Assembly: GCA_017515765.1 (NCBI GenBank)
Contig: JAFWFF010000111.1
Coordinates: 1 to 6,748, forward strand
Direction: 5' to 3'
DNA length: 6,748 nt
DNA from: Bacillota bacterium
GTDB lineage: Bacteria > Bacillota > Clostridia > Peptostreptococcales > Anaerovoracaceae
Shown: positions 5,796 to 6,748 of the stretch, piece after piece
Position numbering within the stretch: the first letter of the stretch is position 1
Layout of the letters: every line of letters starts with the position of its first letter
Notes under the pieces: generated by a model
Told to the model about the DNA's origin: nothing
What the model saw: the letters and a program-made list of their open reading frames with translations, nothing else
Database searches by the model: none
Made by a program: the position numbers and the translations under genes

Positions 5796-6380
5796 CTATC
5801 TGTCGGGGCCCAGCCTTCCGTCGTTATAGTGCTTTCTGCAGAGAGATACGTACAGATCGTTGCCTCCGACGAGCACCTGGCGGCCCTGTTTGACGATCCT
5901 TCCGTCCACGACTCTCGCGACCATGGTCGCCTTGCGTCCGCACCAGCAGATGGTCTTAATCTCTTCGATCTTATCCGCGTAGATCAGCAGATAGTAAGAG
6001 CCCTCGAACATCTCGTTGCGGAAGTCGTTCTTCAGCCCGTAGGTCAGGACAGGCACCTCGAAGCTGTCGACGATCTCGACCAGCTCCAGGACGTGGTGCT
6101 TCTTCAGGAACTGAGCCTCGTCGACCAGTACGCAGTCTATATGCTTCTTCTCGTTCTCTTTGATGAAGAGCTCCAGGATATTGGTCTCTTCGCCGACTAC
6201 CAGCGCCTCGCGCTGCACTCCGATCCTCGATGTGATAACGCCCCTGCCGTAGCGGTCATCGACCGAAGGGACCAGGGTCATTACGTTCTTGCCCCTCTCC
6301 TCGTAGTTGTAGGCAACCTTGATGAGTTCGATGGACTTCCCGGCATTCATTGTGCTGTATCTGAAGTACAACTGAGCCAT
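5796..6380 (-). CDS. tdk: Thymidine kinase (class II)
   Basis: Tdk phosphorylates thymidine (and deoxyuridine) with ATP to dTMP in the pyrimidine salvage pathway. The 194-residue protein starts MAQLYFRYSTMNAGKS, whose P-loop (Gly14-Lys15-Ser16) matches the E. coli-like variant rather than the GPMFSGKT form. DEAQ (87-90) holds the Walker B Asp87 and the likely catalytic Glu88. YGLKNDFR (114-121) and GSYYLL (127-132) belong to the family, and a structural zinc site is formed by Cys145, Cys147, Cys181 and His184. Length is normal. The start is firm, with AAAGGAGAG just upstream of the ATG. The gene lies only 38 nt after the T-run of the tRNA-Phe terminator, with no clear promoter between, so it may depend on read-through from the tRNA genes. 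Its own terminator lies 66 nt downstream of the stop. Confidence 0.97.
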   Translation of the reverse strand: MAQLYFRYSTMNAGKSIELIKVAYNYEERGKNVMTLVPSVDDRYGRGVITSRIGVQREALVVGEETNILELFIKENEKKHIDCVLVDEAQFLKKHHVLELVEIVDSFEVPVLTYGLKNDFRNEMFEGSYYLLIYADKIEEIKTICWCGRKATMVARVVDGRIVKQGRQVLVGGNDLYVSLCRKHYNDGRLGPDR

Positions 6381-6398
6381 ATTTCTCTCCTTTGGGTC

Positions 6399-6416
6399 AA
6401 ATGCTGAGAAATGCTG
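6399..6416. repeat. Short direct repeat between terminator and tdk
   Basis: AAATGCTG occurs at 6399-6406 and again at 6409-6416, a 10-bp period about one helical turn apart, upstream of the tdk ribosome binding site. It could be an operator-like pair or chance; nothing else supports a function. Confidence 0.25.
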
Positions 6417-6418
6417 TT

Positions 6419-6457
6419 AAAAAAACAGTTTCCCGAGCGCGAAGCATCGGAAAACTG
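6419..6457 (-). terminator. Strong intrinsic terminator after tRNA-Phe
   Basis: On the minus strand CAGTTTTCCGA pairs with TCGGGAAACTG (11 bp, one G-U pair) around a 10-nt loop and is followed by seven T residues. It begins 8 nt after the CCA end of tRNA-Phe and is a textbook end for the tRNA transcript. Confidence 0.88.
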
Positions 6458-6465
6458 CTTTTGTA

Positions 6466-6541
6466 TGGTGCTCAGACTCGGAATCGAACCAAGGACACGG
6501 GGATTTTCAGTCCCCTGCTCTACCGTCTGAGCTATCTGAGC
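6466..6541 (-). tRNA. tRNA-Phe (anticodon GAA)
   Basis: A full 76-nt cloverleaf with encoded CCA. The acceptor stem GCTCAGA/TCTGAGC is perfect, followed by TA, D-stem GCTC/GAGC, anticodon stem GGGGA/TCCCC with loop CTGAAAA (anticodon GAA), a 5-nt variable loop GTGTC, a T-arm with TTCGATT and one U-G pair in the stem, and discriminator A. All features fit bacterial tRNA-Phe. It lies 41 nt downstream of the CAT tRNA and is very probably co-transcribed with it. Confidence 0.97.
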
Positions 6542-6582
6542 ACATCGATTATTAAGCTTTCCTCTGTTTCTAAGAGCTATTG

Positions 6583-6659
6583 TGGTGGGCCATCAGGGAC
6601 TCGAACCCCGGACCTGCCGGTTATGAGCCGGACGCTCTAACCAACTGAGCTAATGGCCC
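6583..6659 (-). tRNA. tRNA with CAT anticodon, probably tRNA-Ile2 (alternatively elongator tRNA-Met)
   Basis: A 77-nt cloverleaf including encoded CCA: acceptor GGGCCAT/ATGGCCC, D-stem GCTC/GAGC, loop CTCATAA (anticodon CAT), variable loop AGGTC, T-loop TTCGAGT and discriminator A. It is not the initiator, since the acceptor has a normal first pair and the anticodon stem lacks the three G-C pairs. C4-G69 and C5-G68, features recognised by the lysidine synthetase TilS, and overall likeness to B. subtilis tRNA-Ile(CAU) favour Ile2, which reads AUA after lysidine modification. Elongator Met remains possible. The first pair of the anticodon stem is a U27-C43 mismatch. Confidence 0.93.
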
Positions 6660-6748
6660 ACATCTCTTAGGTATGCATTGATGGAACCGATCCATGGCAG
6701 AAGAAACACGCCGGAAGACTTCAGAAACGTGAACAGAGCACTGTTTCC
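6660..6748. other. Window-end stretch with no recognised gene
   Basis: No promoter for the tRNA genes is evident here, so the tRNA transcript may start beyond the edge. A plus-strand ATG at 6681 opens a frame of 22 codons (MEPIHGRRNTPEDF and on) that runs off the window, and two minus-strand frames also stay open into the tRNA. None has a recognisable motif or a convincing ribosome binding site. A small inverted repeat, ATGGA/TCCAT, lies at 6681-6695. Confidence 0.4.

Noticed and set aside
5739..6407. Plus-strand open frame of about 222 codons opposite tdk
   Set aside because: It overlaps the radical SAM stop and its terminator and is antisense to a complete Tdk; no ribosome binding site or motif.
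6681..6748. Start of a plus-strand gene beginning MEPIHGRRNTPEDF
   Set aside because: Only 22 codons are visible, the upstream AGG is weak, and two minus-strand frames are equally open; not listed as a gene.
1..6748. Mobile element, CRISPR array, defence or toxin-antitoxin system
   Set aside because: No transposase, integrase, spaced repeats, long terminal repeats or small paired genes were seen; the tRNAs show no att-like duplication within the window.

Overview
The window reads as ordinary chromosome of an anaerobic Firmicute, probably a Clostridia-class gut-type bacterium with moderately high GC. The reasons are the priA-def-fmt gene order, an oxygen-independent QueH-type queuosine enzyme, ammonia-dependent AsnA, tRNA genes with encoded CCA, and strong GGAGG-type ribosome binding sites. 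The genus cannot be named from the sequence alone.

Layout. Positions 1-4685 (minus strand) hold a tight gene run, transcribed queH, asnA, priA, def, fmt; fmt is cut by the left edge after 138 codons. Spacing is close: 74 nt between queH and asnA, 1 nt between asnA and priA, 39 nt between priA and def, and a 4-nt ATGA overlap between def and fmt. A 15-codon leader ORF may precede queH and overlap its start. Positions 4686-4804 form a short divergent control region with face-to-face -10 elements for the queH run (minus) and for a radical SAM gene (plus, 4805-5749). This gene is of the TIGR01212/YtqA-YhcC family and is a likely MnmL-type wobble-uridine enzyme. It converges on thymidine kinase tdk (minus, 5796-6380). 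Each convergent gene has its own hairpin terminator, and the tdk terminator lies inside the last codons of the radical SAM gene. Upstream of tdk are two minus-strand tRNA genes, a CAT-anticodon tRNA (probably Ile2) and tRNA-Phe(GAA), with a strong terminator between tRNA-Phe and tdk. The last 89 bases hold no gene I can name.

How the genes fit together. Most of the window serves translation: wobble-base modification (QueH, the MnmL-like protein), tRNAs, fMet-tRNA formylation (Fmt) and N-terminal deformylation (Def). PriA restarts stalled replication forks, AsnA makes asparagine, and Tdk salvages thymidine.

I found no mobile element, CRISPR array, defence cassette or clearly undescribed system. 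The observations worth following up are small-scale: the leader ORF and overlapping divergent promoters, a terminator embedded in a convergent gene, a PriA that appears to lack its winged-helix region, an acidic Def tail that doubles as the fmt ribosome binding site, and the identity of the CAT tRNA.
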